Part shown: piece by piece, positions 6,270 through 13,308 of the stretch
Layout: each line of letters begins with the position of its first letter
Position numbering within the stretch: position 1 is the stretch's first letter
Assembly: GCA_963730405.1 (NCBI GenBank)
Contig: CAVSRW010000018.1
Span: 1-13,510, forward strand
DNA length: 13,510 bases
Direction of reading: 5' to 3'
Source: Gaiellasilicea sp963730405
GTDB taxonomy: Bacteria; Actinomycetota; Thermoleophilia; Gaiellales; Gaiellaceae
Translations under genes and position numbers: made by a program
The notes under the pieces: generated by a model
What the model was told of the DNA's origin: nothing
What the model saw: only the letters and a program-made list of their open reading frames with translations
Database searches by the model: none

Positions 6270-6440
6270 CTACTGCGGGCCGGGCTCGGGCACGACCGCC
6301 GGCTCCGGCGGATCGCCCTCGTCGGGCGGCGGGTACGGCTCGGGCACGACGGCGGGGCCCGGCTCCGGGACCTCTGCGGGCTGGGGCGGCTCCCCTTCGT
6401 CGGGCGGCGGGTACGGCTCGGGGATCTCCACGGGCTCCAT
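6270..6440 (-). CDS. Proline-rich repeat microprotein (56 aa) at the end of the ccm operon
   Basis: The ATG at 6440 follows the CcmI-like stop by ten bases, and the frame runs to TAG at 6270. The product is almost entirely Pro, Glu, Asp, Gly and Val. It is two imperfect copies of a 26-residue unit built around VPEPYPPPDEG-x-PP-x-PA-x-VPEPGP. Net charge is strongly acidic. There is no signal peptide, membrane segment, Cys or His. Such a chain should be extended and unfolded, possibly PPII helix. Support for coding is its place in a tightly packed operon, the absence of any other gene there, and a DNA repeat period of 78 bases (26 codons) that keeps frame. There is no good Shine-Dalgarno sequence; coupling to the upstream stop is possible. 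Function unknown. It could instead be a non-coding low-complexity stretch. Confidence 0.5.
   Translation of the reverse strand: MEPVEIPEPYPPPDEGEPPQPAEVPEPGPAVVPEPYPPPDEGDPPEPAVVPEPGPQ
6321..6344. repeat. 24-base direct repeat, copy 1
   Basis: An exact 24-base match to 6399-6422, offset by 78 bases. It encodes the PEPYPPPDE core of the proline-rich microprotein, so it marks an in-frame internal duplication. Confidence 0.85.
6399..6422. repeat. 24-base direct repeat, copy 2
   Basis: Second copy of the 6321-6344 repeat. Flanking bases have diverged mostly in ways that keep Pro, Glu and Asp, suggesting selection on composition. Confidence 0.85.
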
Positions 6441-6450
6441 CGACCCGGGG

Positions 6451-6780
6451 TTACCCCGGCCGCTCGGCCTTCACACGTGCGGCGGCGCCGGCCCGGGGCT
6501 CGAGCGCGCGGAGCGCCTCGGCCGCCTCGCGCCGGAGCGGGCCGACGAGCGCGCGGTAGTCCTCGTCCGAGACCTTTCCGGTGCGGTGGTCGAACTCGAG
6601 CTCCTTCAGGGCCGCCAGCGCGCGATCGCGCGCCTCCGCGAGCTCCAGGCGGCGCCGGTCGAGCTCGCTCGGCTCGTCGAGGGCGTCCCCCAGCGGCTGC
6701 GGGTCTCGGAGATACGGGAGCGCGACGAGGACGACGCAGGCGGCGGCGAGGAGCGCGCCGAGGAGGAGCGCCACGTTCAC
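6451..6780 (-). CDS. Short CcmI-like cytochrome c biogenesis membrane protein
   Basis: A 109-residue protein with one N-terminal membrane helix (about 3-20, VALLLGALLAAACVVLVAL), then a soluble helical part. The segment ALAALKELEFDHRTGKVSDEDYRALVGPL has the pattern of the N-terminal region of CcmI/CycH, the apocytochrome chaperone of System I (E-L-x-x-D-x-x-x-G-x-(I/V)-S-x-x-(D/E)-Y). The TPR part of full CcmI is absent. The GTG start at 6780 overlaps the ccmF TGA as GTGA. The gene is third in the ccm operon. It could contribute to heme or apocytochrome handling, but the short length leaves function uncertain; small proteins of this kind often lie beside ccmF in organisms lacking full CcmI. 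Confidence 0.7.
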   Translation of the reverse strand: MNVALLLGALLAAACVVLVALPYLRDPQPLGDALDEPSELDRRRLELAEARDRALAALKELEFDHRTGKVSDEDYRALVGPLRREAAEALRALEPRAGAAARVKAERPG

Positions 6781-8771
6781 GTCCGCGCGGGAGCCTCGGC
6801 GCCCTCGTAGCGCAGCGCGAGCCGACGCTGCTCGCGGGCGTCGGGCCACAGCGTGATCAGCGCACCGAGGACGAAGACGAGCCCCGCAAGCCAGATCAGG
6901 TTCACGAGCGGCTTCACGAAAGCGCGGATGTAGACCGTGCCGTCGGCGTTGACCTGCTCGGCGATCACGAACAGGTCCTCGCCGGTGAGGAGGTCGCTGC
7001 GGATGCCCACCTCGTTCGAGACCTGCCGCTCTGCCGTGTACGCGTTCTTCCCGGCTTCGACGGTCCCGAGCGCCTCACCGTCGCGCTCCACGCCGACGAC
7101 GGCACGGACTTCGGTTGCGTTCGCCGCCTCGCGCTCCTCGAGCCCGCGGTAGGTGAGCCGATAGTCGCCGACCGCGAGCGTGTCGCCCGGCGCGAGCCGG
7201 CGCTCGCCGACCGTGTCGTACGCGCTCGAGCCCGCGACACCGATCGCGAGGAGGACGACGGCCGCGTGGACGACGTAGCCGCCGTAGCGGCGGCGGTTGC
7301 GGCCGACGAGCGCCGAGAACGCACCCGGCCACGAGCCGCCGGCGAGCGAGCGCCGCGCCCGGGTGCCGCGGATGAACTCGAGCGCGATCGAGGCCAGCAC
7401 GAACGCCGAGAAGGTGTACGCGATCAGCCCGGGGATCGACGAGCCGGCGCCGAGCGCGAGCAGCACCAGCCCGACGAGGAGGGCGACTCCCGCCGGCCAG
7501 GCGAAGGTGTGCCCGAGGCTACGGAGCGAGGCGCGGCGCCACGCGACCAGCGGCCCGATTCCCATCAGCAGGAGCAGGGGCAGGCCGAAGACGCGGAGGA
7601 AGAAGTTGTAGTAGCCGGGGCCGACGATCCGGGACTCGCCCACGACGGCCTCGTGCAGGATCGGGTAGGCCACGCCCCAGAGGATCGTCAGCGTCAGCGC
7701 GACGAGGAGGAGGTTGTTGTAGAGGAACGTCGCCTCGCGCGAGACGAGCGACTCGAGCCGCGTCTTGGCGCGGAGCAGCGGCAACCGGGCGAAGATGAGC
7801 GCAAGCGAGCCGAAGACGACGATGCAGATGAAGAAGAGGAACCAGGGGCCGATCGAGCTCTGCGTGAACGAGTGGATCGAGCTGACGATCCCGGATCGCG
7901 TCAGGAACGTCCCGAAGAGCGAGAGCGAGAACGCCAGCACCACGAGCAGGTGGTTCCAGACCCGGAGCATCCCGCGCTTCTCCTGGATCATCACCGAGTG
8001 CAGGAACGCGGTCGCCGCCAGCCACGGCATCAACGCCGCGTTCTCGACCGGGTCCCACGCGTAGTAGCCGCCCCAGCCGACCTCCTCGTACGCCCAGTGC
8101 GACCCGAGCAGCTGGCCGACGCCGAGCGCCGTCCAGGCCACGAGCGTCCAGCGGCGCGTCGCGACGATCCAGCGCTCGTCGGTGCGGCGCGCGAGCAGCG
8201 CGCCCATCGCGAACGCAAACGGGACGGTGAGCCCGACGAAGCCGAGGTAGAGCAGCGGCGGGTGGGCCATCATGTACGGGTTCTGGAGGCTCGGATTGAG
8301 CCCGTTCCCGTCCGGCGGCGCGGCCTGCGTCGCGAAGGGCGTCGCCACGACGACGAGCAGGAAGGCGAAGAAGACCGTCACGGCACCGAGCACGGGTGTC
8401 ACCCATGCGACGAGGTCGCGGGCGCTCCGCCTGTTCACGAGCAGCACCGCAGTCGAGTAGCCGGTGAGGATCAGCAGCCAGAGCAGCAGCGATCCCTCCT
8501 GGCCGCCCCAGAAGGCGGAGATCGTGTAGCCGGTCGGCAGGTCGCGGCTCGTGTGCTGCGCCGCGTAGACGAACGAGAAGTCGTTCCGGACGAGCGCCGT
8601 CGCGAGCACGACGGATGCCACGAGGCTCGTTGCGAAGGCGGCGATGAGCGCGTTCTGCGCGGAGAGGGCGAGACGGCGTCGGCCCTTCCAGGCGGCGACC
8701 GATCCGGCGACGAGCGCGTAGAGCGCCAGCCCGAGCGTGGCGACGAGCGCGGCGCGGCCCAGCTCGGGCAT
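6777..8771 (-). CDS. ccmF: Cytochrome c heme lyase subunit CcmF
   Basis: An integral membrane protein of 664 residues that joins heme delivered by CcmE to CxxCH of apocytochrome c in System I maturation. It has many hydrophobic helices and the family landmarks. These are FWGGQEGSLLLW (about 87-98), PYMMAHPP with H170, the WWD-type domain WGGYYAWDPVENA (233-245, aromatic Tyr-Tyr in place of the common Trp-Trp), H258, LTRSGIVSSIHSF with H300, and GGYVVHAAVV with H502. These correspond to the four histidines known from E. coli CcmF. A soluble extracytoplasmic domain (about 510-625) precedes the last helix. The ATG at 8771 directly abuts the ccmE TAA, and the next gene overlaps by four bases, so expression is coupled. 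Confidence 0.95.
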   Translation of the reverse strand: MPELGRAALVATLGLALYALVAGSVAAWKGRRRLALSAQNALIAAFATSLVASVVLATALVRNDFSFVYAAQHTSRDLPTGYTISAFWGGQEGSLLLWLLILTGYSTAVLLVNRRSARDLVAWVTPVLGAVTVFFAFLLVVVATPFATQAAPPDGNGLNPSLQNPYMMAHPPLLYLGFVGLTVPFAFAMGALLARRTDERWIVATRRWTLVAWTALGVGQLLGSHWAYEEVGWGGYYAWDPVENAALMPWLAATAFLHSVMIQEKRGMLRVWNHLLVVLAFSLSLFGTFLTRSGIVSSIHSFTQSSIGPWFLFFICIVVFGSLALIFARLPLLRAKTRLESLVSREATFLYNNLLLVALTLTILWGVAYPILHEAVVGESRIVGPGYYNFFLRVFGLPLLLLMGIGPLVAWRRASLRSLGHTFAWPAGVALLVGLVLLALGAGSSIPGLIAYTFSAFVLASIALEFIRGTRARRSLAGGSWPGAFSALVGRNRRRYGGYVVHAAVVLLAIGVAGSSAYDTVGERRLAPGDTLAVGDYRLTYRGLEEREAANATEVRAVVGVERDGEALGTVEAGKNAYTAERQVSNEVGIRSDLLTGEDLFVIAEQVNADGTVYIRAFVKPLVNLIWLAGLVFVLGALITLWPDAREQRRLALRYEGAEAPART

Positions 8772-9176
8772 TTAGGTGCTTTTCTTGGCCGTGTACTTCG
8801 ACGGGCACTTCGTCACGAGCGAGTCCTTCACCGCGACGAAGACGCCGTTGCGCAGCTCACCCTTGACCGACACCTCGCGCCCGGGCCGGAACTGATCCGA
8901 GACGGAGCCGGTGTAGAGCACCGTCACGGTCTCCGTCGAGCCGCCCTTGATGTCACGAAGCCGGAAGCGGAGCCCCTCCCCGTACTCGTCCCCGTCGACC
9001 CCGGGCTGGACGCGGCCCACGAGCGAGACGACGCCCTTCTTCTGGGCCGTCAGCTCGCTCGGCGAGAGTGACGGGGTGCCGCCCCCCGCAATCGAGGTGT
9101 AGAGCAGGAAGACCGCCAGCACCGCGGCGACCGAGAGCGCGATGATCAGGCGCGCCGGATTGCGCTTCCGTGCCAC
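8772..9176 (-). CDS. ccmE: Heme chaperone CcmE, CxxxY variant
   Basis: A periplasm-facing heme chaperone of 134 residues: N-terminal anchor helix (about 9-29) and an OB-fold domain (LVGRVQPG, LRFRLRD, VLYTGSVSDQFRPGREVSVKGEL, GVFVAVKDSLVTKCPSKY). In classic CcmE, heme is bound covalently by His in HxxxY. Here the motif is C124-PSK-Y128, the CxxxY form described for some archaea and Desulfovibrio-type bacteria. The tail after Tyr128 is only six residues and has no His. The GTG start at 9176 has TAGAGT six bases upstream, indicating a leaderless message. It is first of the operon and is followed immediately by ccmF. No ccmA-D or ccmG/H lies in the window. Confidence 0.93.
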   Translation of the reverse strand: MARKRNPARLIIALSVAAVLAVFLLYTSIAGGGTPSLSPSELTAQKKGVVSLVGRVQPGVDGDEYGEGLRFRLRDIKGGSTETVTVLYTGSVSDQFRPGREVSVKGELRNGVFVAVKDSLVTKCPSKYTAKKST

Positions 9177-9182
9177 ACCGGC

Positions 9183-9188
9183 ACTCTA
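9183..9188 (-). promoter_or_regulatory. -10 element TAGAGT for the ccm operon (leaderless)
   Basis: TAGAGT, six bases, then GTG at 9176. It fits the window-wide TANNNT-N6/7-start pattern. It lies between the stop of the 80-residue gene and ccmE, so the ccm genes have their own promoter even though the upstream gene is on the same strand. Confidence 0.6.
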
Positions 9189-9194
9189 GCTCGC

Positions 9195-9437
9195 CTAGAC
9201 GGAGCGGGGCGCCGTCTCGCGACGGGCGGGGATCCGGTAGCCGTGGTCGTGGCAGAGCGAGCCCGGGTCGTCCTCGGTCAGCGCGTCGCAGTAGCCCTTG
9301 CCGTACGCGGCGCGCATGAACGCGGCGACGACCTCGAGGTTCCATTCGGACACCTCGCCCGCCTCGCGCCAGAGGTCGGCGAGCCGGAGGTCGATGTCGA
9401 GCTCGAGCAGATCGATACGCGTGGGTGCCTTGGCCAT
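9195..9437 (-). CDS. Conserved-looking 80-residue protein of unknown function with a Cys/His cluster
   Basis: I do not recognise the family. The protein has an acidic/hydrophobic N-terminal half that should be helical (IDLLELDIDLRLADLW, then EWNLEVVAAFMRAAYGKGY). A C-terminal tail carries C50, C62, H63 and H65 (YCDALTEDDPGSLCHDHGYRIP), a possible metal site. There is no signal peptide or membrane helix. The start at ATG 9437 is preferred over ATG 9470 because TACCCT stands seven bases upstream of it and no Shine-Dalgarno sequence serves either. The gene diverges from the TIM-barrel gene and precedes ccmE on the same strand. Codon use looks like that of its neighbours. Confidence 0.7.
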   Translation of the reverse strand: MAKAPTRIDLLELDIDLRLADLWREAGEVSEWNLEVVAAFMRAAYGKGYCDALTEDDPGSLCHDHGYRIPARRETAPRSV

Positions 9438-9444
9438 GTCGAAA

Positions 9445-9450
9445 AGGGTA
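9445..9450 (-). promoter_or_regulatory. -10 element TACCCT for the 80-residue gene (leaderless)
   Basis: TACCCT followed by seven bases and ATG at 9437. This decides the start over the upstream ATG at 9470. The divergent -10 of the TIM-barrel gene begins 34 bases away. Confidence 0.55.
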
Positions 9451-9484
9451 GGACCCCCATCGGACGACATTGCACCCGGTCCGG

Positions 9485-9490
9485 TACGGT
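9485..9490 (+). promoter_or_regulatory. -10 element TACGGT for the TIM-barrel gene (leaderless)
   Basis: TACGGT, six bases, then ATG at 9497, with no Shine-Dalgarno sequence. Same architecture as the other unit heads in this window. Confidence 0.6.
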
Positions 9491-9496
9491 CGGCTC

Positions 9497-10331
9497 ATGG
9501 GAGCGATCCGCGTCGGCCCGGCGCGCTGCCCCTCGCGGGAGTCGCCGGAGCGGGCGGTCGAGCTCGTGCTCGAGCGCGGCTACTCGGCCTGCGAGCTCGA
9601 CCTCGAGAGCGGCTTCTGGCTCGACTACCCCTGGGCCGAGCGCCTGGGTGAGCTCGCGCGGGACGCGGACGTCGCGCTCTCCGTGCACGCGCCGCTCTTT
9701 GCCTTCCCCGGCCACCCGGACGCGAAGAAGTCGAAGATGGCGCTCGGCGCGCTCGACCGCACCGCGGGTATCGCGGCCGCTGCCGGCGCCGAGATCGTCG
9801 TCATCCATCCCGGCTTCTGGCTCGGGCGCTCGCCCGAGCAGACGATCGACGACGTCGTCGCCTCGCTCGCCACCTTGCGCGAGAAGCTCGAGTCGAAGGA
9901 CCGCGCCGTCGCGTTCGGGGTCGAGGTGATGGGCCGCGTCAGCGAGCTCGGGTCGATCGACCACGTGCTCGAGATCTCCTCGCGCCTCGACTGGATCAGG
10001 CCGGTGATCGACTTCGCCCACATGCACGCGACCTCGGACGGCGCCTTCACCGACGTCGACGGCTTCGCGGCGGTGCTCGAGAGCGCGGACGGCGTGCTCG
10101 GCCCCGCGGAGCCGTTCCACATCCACTTCTCCGACATCGCGTTCGCGAACCGGAACGAGACGAAGCACCTGCCCTACGGCGAGGGGACGCTGCGGGCCGA
10201 GCCGCTCCGCGCAGGCGCTCGAGCGGTTCGAGCGACCGGCGACCGTGATCTCGGAGTCTCCCGACGAGGAGTCGTCGCAGGCGATCAGGACGGTGCTTCT
10301 CGCTCAGGCGGGGGCGAGCGCGGCCTCGTAG
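9497..10331 (+). CDS. Endonuclease IV-like / sugar isomerase-like TIM-barrel protein, frameshifted
   Basis: A member of the AP endonuclease 2 / xylose isomerase-like TIM-barrel superfamily. Candidate metal ligands occur in the right order: H64 (SVHAP), H104 (VIHPG), E143 (GVEVMG), D172 and H175 (DFAHMHA), H208/H210 (FHIHFSD), H224 (KHLPYGEG) and E253 (ISESP). The order, including the DFAH and HFSD steps, resembles archaeal endonuclease IV-type proteins, so AP-site or other DNA repair is possible; a sugar isomerase/epimerase role cannot be excluded. A surplus C near 10207-10208 shifts the frame after AEPL. Removing it gives AQALERFERPATVISESP and a TAG at 10329, 277 residues in all. Without correction the frame runs on antisense through the cyclase gene and loses E253. 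The corrected 3' end overlaps the convergent cyclase gene by 28 bases. Confidence 0.85.
10207..10208 (+). other. Frameshift site in the TIM-barrel gene
   Basis: The frame changes from 2 to 0 modulo 3 at CTCCGCGCAG; dropping one C gives Leu-Ala-Gln-Ala-Leu-Glu and the conserved ISESP block. Conservation on both sides argues for a single-base insertion error or a very recent mutation. Confidence 0.85.
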
Positions 10332-13231
10332 TCGGCCAGCTCGGCCTCGTACTCCTCCGCCTCGTCGATCCGGTCGCGCTCGCGCAGGAACCGGGCGAGC
10401 GCGCCGACGAGCTCGCGGCGGATCAGCAGCAACGGCTTCCCGTCGACGACCGCGACCGCCTCGCGGAGCAGCGACTCCGCCTCCTCGTCGCGACCCTGGG
10501 CGGCGCGGACGATGCCGAGCGCCATCCGGGTCGTCGCGCGCGAGATCGTGTCGTGGGGCCCGACCGTCTCGCGGGCCTCGAGCGCGTAGCGCTCCGCCTC
10601 GTCGATCTTCTTCAGCGAGACCAGGATCTGGGCCAGACCCCGCTGGCTCTCGCACAGCGTTCCGCGGTCCTCGAGCGGCTTCAGGATCCGGATCGCGTCG
10701 CGGAAGCGGCGGTCGGCGGCAGGGAGGTCGCCGCGGCGCCGCTCGACCCAGCCGAAGTGGTTGTTGACGCGCGCGAGCGCCCACTGGTTGCCGGACTGCG
10801 AGAAGAGCTCCTCGGCCCGTTCGAGCCCGGCGGCGGCCTCGTCGAAACGGCCGCGGAGCGCGTCGATCCGGGCCTGCGAGACGAGCGCCCAGCCGATCAC
10901 GGTGATGTTGCCGCTCTCCTCGGCGAGCTCGAGCGACTCCGCCACGAGCCGCGTCGCCCGGTCGAGGTCGAGCCGCGCGATCGCCGAGCTCGCGAGCTCG
11001 TCGGTTGCGCTCGCCTCGAGATCCTTCCGGCCGATCTCGCGTGCGACCTCGAGCGCCTTCGTGTTCCAGCGCTCGTCGTCGTCGAGGTCGCCGAGCCACC
11101 AGCCGATCCGGGCGCGCGTGGCCAACGCCTCGATTCGATCCTCCGGCTTCGCGTCGTCGAGCAGGACGAGCGCCTGCTCGACGAGCTCGCGGCCGCGGGG
11201 AAGGTCCGCGTCGCGGAGGAGAGCGTTCTCGGCGAGCGCCGTGAGGGCGAGGCCCTGAAGGCGGACGTCGCCGGCGTCGGTCGCGTCGGCGAAGACGCGT
11301 TCCATCTCGACCGCCTGCGCCGGCAGGTCGGCGAGGCGGCGTGCGGCCCGGGCCGCGAGGAAGCGGCGCTGCAGCGTCGGCTCGAGCTCGACCGAGCGGA
11401 CGAGCAGGCGCCGTGCAGCCTGGTTCGCCTCCTGTGCCAGCGCACGGCGTCCCGCCTTCTCGAGCGCGCCCGCAGCGCGCAGCCTCAGCTCCTCCGGCGC
11501 CTCGCCGTCGAGCTCCTCCAGCAGCGTCGCCGCGTGATCGAGGTGGTAGGCGCGGATCTCGACGAGCTCCTCGCCCGCGACCCCGTGCAGCCAGTCGGCG
11601 ACCTGCTGGTGCAGCTCGGCGCGCGCGCCCTTGGCCAGGCCGGCATACGCGACGTCGCGGATGAGGACGTGCTTGAAGCGGTACGCGCGCTCGCCCGTGA
11701 TCGACGTCCGGCTCTCGCGCGTGATGAAGTCGCGCAGAAGCAGGTCGTCGAAGACGGGCTCGAGGTCCTCCACCTCAGGCAGCAGATGGGCGACGGCGCC
11801 CTCCCAGAAAATCCGGCCGATCACGGCCGCGCGCTGGAGCAGCCGCTTCTCGTTCCGCCGCAGCCGGTCGATGCGGGCTGCGATCATCGCCTGGAGCGTG
11901 TCGGGGATCCGCTTCGAAGAGGTACCGCCCTCGAGCAGCATCCGGGTCGTCTCCTCGACGAAGAGCGGGTTGCCCTCCGTCTTCTCGAGCAGCGTCTTCC
12001 GCTCCGAAGTGGACAGCTGGCGGTCGGCGAGCAGCGCGTCGAGCAGCTCCTCGCTCTCCTCGGGCGCGAGCGGCTCGAGCTCGGTCGCGGCGGCGCGCAG
12101 GCGGCCGCCGCCCCAGCTCGGCCGGATGTCGAGCAGCTCGGGGCGCGCGAGGCAGAGGATCATCAGCGGTGCGTCCTTGACCCGCTCCGCCAGGTGCTCG
12201 ATCAGCTCGAGCAGCGGCTCCTCGCCCCAGTGGACGTCCTCGAAGACGAGGATCAGCGGCCTCGCGTCGGCGAGCTCGGCGGCCCACTCGCGCGCCGCCC
12301 AGGCGATCTCCTGCTGGCTGCGCTCGGTCTCGATCCCCTCGAGCACGCCGACGGCGAGCGCAAGCAGGTCGGCAACCGCATCGTCGCCGCACTGGGCGCG
12401 CAGCTTCGAGATCGCCTCCTGGACCGGATCGTCGTCCGCGATCCCCGCCGCGACCTTGACCATCTCGGCAAGCGGCCAGTAGGTGACGCCCTCGCCGTAG
12501 GGAAGCGAGCGGCCGACGAGGATGCTCGCGTCCTCGACGCCCTCGAGGAACTCGCGTGCGAGCCGGCTCTTCCCCACCCCGGGCTCGCCGTAGATCGTGA
12601 ACAGGTGTGCACGCTTGTGTTGGATCACGCGGCCGAGCGTGTTCTCGAGCAGCTCGAGCTCGAACTCGCGGCCGACGAACGGCGCGGCGACCGGGGATAC
12701 GCGGCCGTCGTTCTCGAGGATCTCGACCAGCCGCCACGCGAGCTGCGGCTCGGCGAAGCCCTTGAGGTCGATCGGCCCGATCTCCTCGGTCTCGACGACG
12801 CCGATCGTCAGCCGGCGCGCGAACGGCCCGATCATGATCTGGCCCGGCTCGGCCGCCTGCTGGAGCCTGGCGGCGACGTTGACCGCCTCGCCAGTGGCGA
12901 AGGTCGAGTCCGACTCGTCGGCGACGACCTCGCCCGCCTCGACGCCGATGCGCGCCTCGAGCCCGAGCTCGTGGACCGAGTCGAGGATCGCAGCGGCGGC
13001 ACGAACGGCGCGCTCGGCGTCGTCCTCGTGCGCCTGCGGGATCCCGAAGGCGGCCATGACGGCGTCGCCGGCGAACTTCTCGACGATGCCGCCGTGCGTC
13101 GTGATGCAGTGCGAGACGTGCTCGAAGAACGAGTTGACGCGCCGCCGGACCACCTCCGGGTCGCGCGCGGCGACGAGCTCCGTCGAGCCGACGAGATCGA
13201 CGAAGAGAACCGTTGCGAGCTTCCGTTCCAC
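10304..13231 (-). CDS. Class III adenylate/guanylate cyclase - AAA ATPase - TPR protein
   Basis: A 975-residue cytoplasmic multidomain signalling protein. Residues 1-170 are a class III nucleotidyl cyclase domain with both metal aspartates (D12 in FVDLVGST, D56 in FAGDAVM), substrate lysine K52, and transition-state residues N118 and R122 (VNVAARL), so it should be active. The position usually holding the second base-specifying Asp/Thr appears to be Phe111, leaving ATP versus GTP open. An AAA/STAND-type ATPase follows: FVGREFELELL (about 186), P-loop GEPGVGKS (215-222), Walker B LILVFEDVHW (327-336). The remainder (about 590-975) is helical TPR-like repeats. The layout matches mycobacterial cyclase-ATPase regulators, but there is no C-terminal LuxR HTH. 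The GTG start is set by TACAAT six bases upstream. Confidence 0.93.
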   Translation of the reverse strand: MERKLATVLFVDLVGSTELVAARDPEVVRRRVNSFFEHVSHCITTHGGIVEKFAGDAVMAAFGIPQAHEDDAERAVRAAAAILDSVHELGLEARIGVEAGEVVADESDSTFATGEAVNVAARLQQAAEPGQIMIGPFARRLTIGVVETEEIGPIDLKGFAEPQLAWRLVEILENDGRVSPVAAPFVGREFELELLENTLGRVIQHKRAHLFTIYGEPGVGKSRLAREFLEGVEDASILVGRSLPYGEGVTYWPLAEMVKVAAGIADDDPVQEAISKLRAQCGDDAVADLLALAVGVLEGIETERSQQEIAWAAREWAAELADARPLILVFEDVHWGEEPLLELIEHLAERVKDAPLMILCLARPELLDIRPSWGGGRLRAAATELEPLAPEESEELLDALLADRQLSTSERKTLLEKTEGNPLFVEETTRMLLEGGTSSKRIPDTLQAMIAARIDRLRRNEKRLLQRAAVIGRIFWEGAVAHLLPEVEDLEPVFDDLLLRDFITRESRTSITGERAYRFKHVLIRDVAYAGLAKGARAELHQQVADWLHGVAGEELVEIRAYHLDHAATLLEELDGEAPEELRLRAAGALEKAGRRALAQEANQAARRLLVRSVELEPTLQRRFLAARAARRLADLPAQAVEMERVFADATDAGDVRLQGLALTALAENALLRDADLPRGRELVEQALVLLDDAKPEDRIEALATRARIGWWLGDLDDDERWNTKALEVAREIGRKDLEASATDELASSAIARLDLDRATRLVAESLELAEESGNITVIGWALVSQARIDALRGRFDEAAAGLERAEELFSQSGNQWALARVNNHFGWVERRRGDLPAADRRFRDAIRILKPLEDRGTLCESQRGLAQILVSLKKIDEAERYALEARETVGPHDTISRATTRMALGIVRAAQGRDEEAESLLREAVAVVDGKPLLLIRRELVGALARFLRERDRIDEAEEYEAELADYEAALAPA

Positions 13232-13237
13232 TCCGTG

Positions 13238-13243
13238 ATTGTA
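13238..13243 (-). promoter_or_regulatory. -10 element TACAAT for the cyclase gene (leaderless)
   Basis: TACAAT, the strongest -10 match in the window, stands six bases before the GTG at 13231. A GGAG overlaps the GTG itself and is too close to act as a Shine-Dalgarno sequence. Confidence 0.65.
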
Positions 13244-13296
13244 GTTACGAGGGGTCGGGTCTACGGCTGTTGCGGGCCTGCGCCGCGCGGGTGCGC

Positions 13297-13302
13297 TAGC
13301 GT
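13297..13302 (+). promoter_or_regulatory. -10 element TAGCGT for the phosphomutase gene (leaderless)
   Basis: TAGCGT, six bases, then GTG at 13309. It lies in a 77-base divergent gap shared with the cyclase promoter. No clear -35 was seen. Confidence 0.55.
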
Positions 13303-13308
13303 CAGCGC

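Noticed and set aside
6319..6422. Possible CRISPR or mobile-element repeat
   Set aside because: Only two copies exist, in phase with codons of the proline-rich microprotein; no spacer structure or transposase.
6477..9071. 864-residue plus-strand open frame
   Set aside because: Exact antisense of ccmF and ccmE; low-complexity Arg/Glu/Asp composition is a by-product of GC-rich third positions.
9438..9470. Start of the 80-residue gene at ATG 9470
   Set aside because: No promoter or Shine-Dalgarno serves it, and the TACCCT -10 for ATG 9437 lies inside the extra segment.
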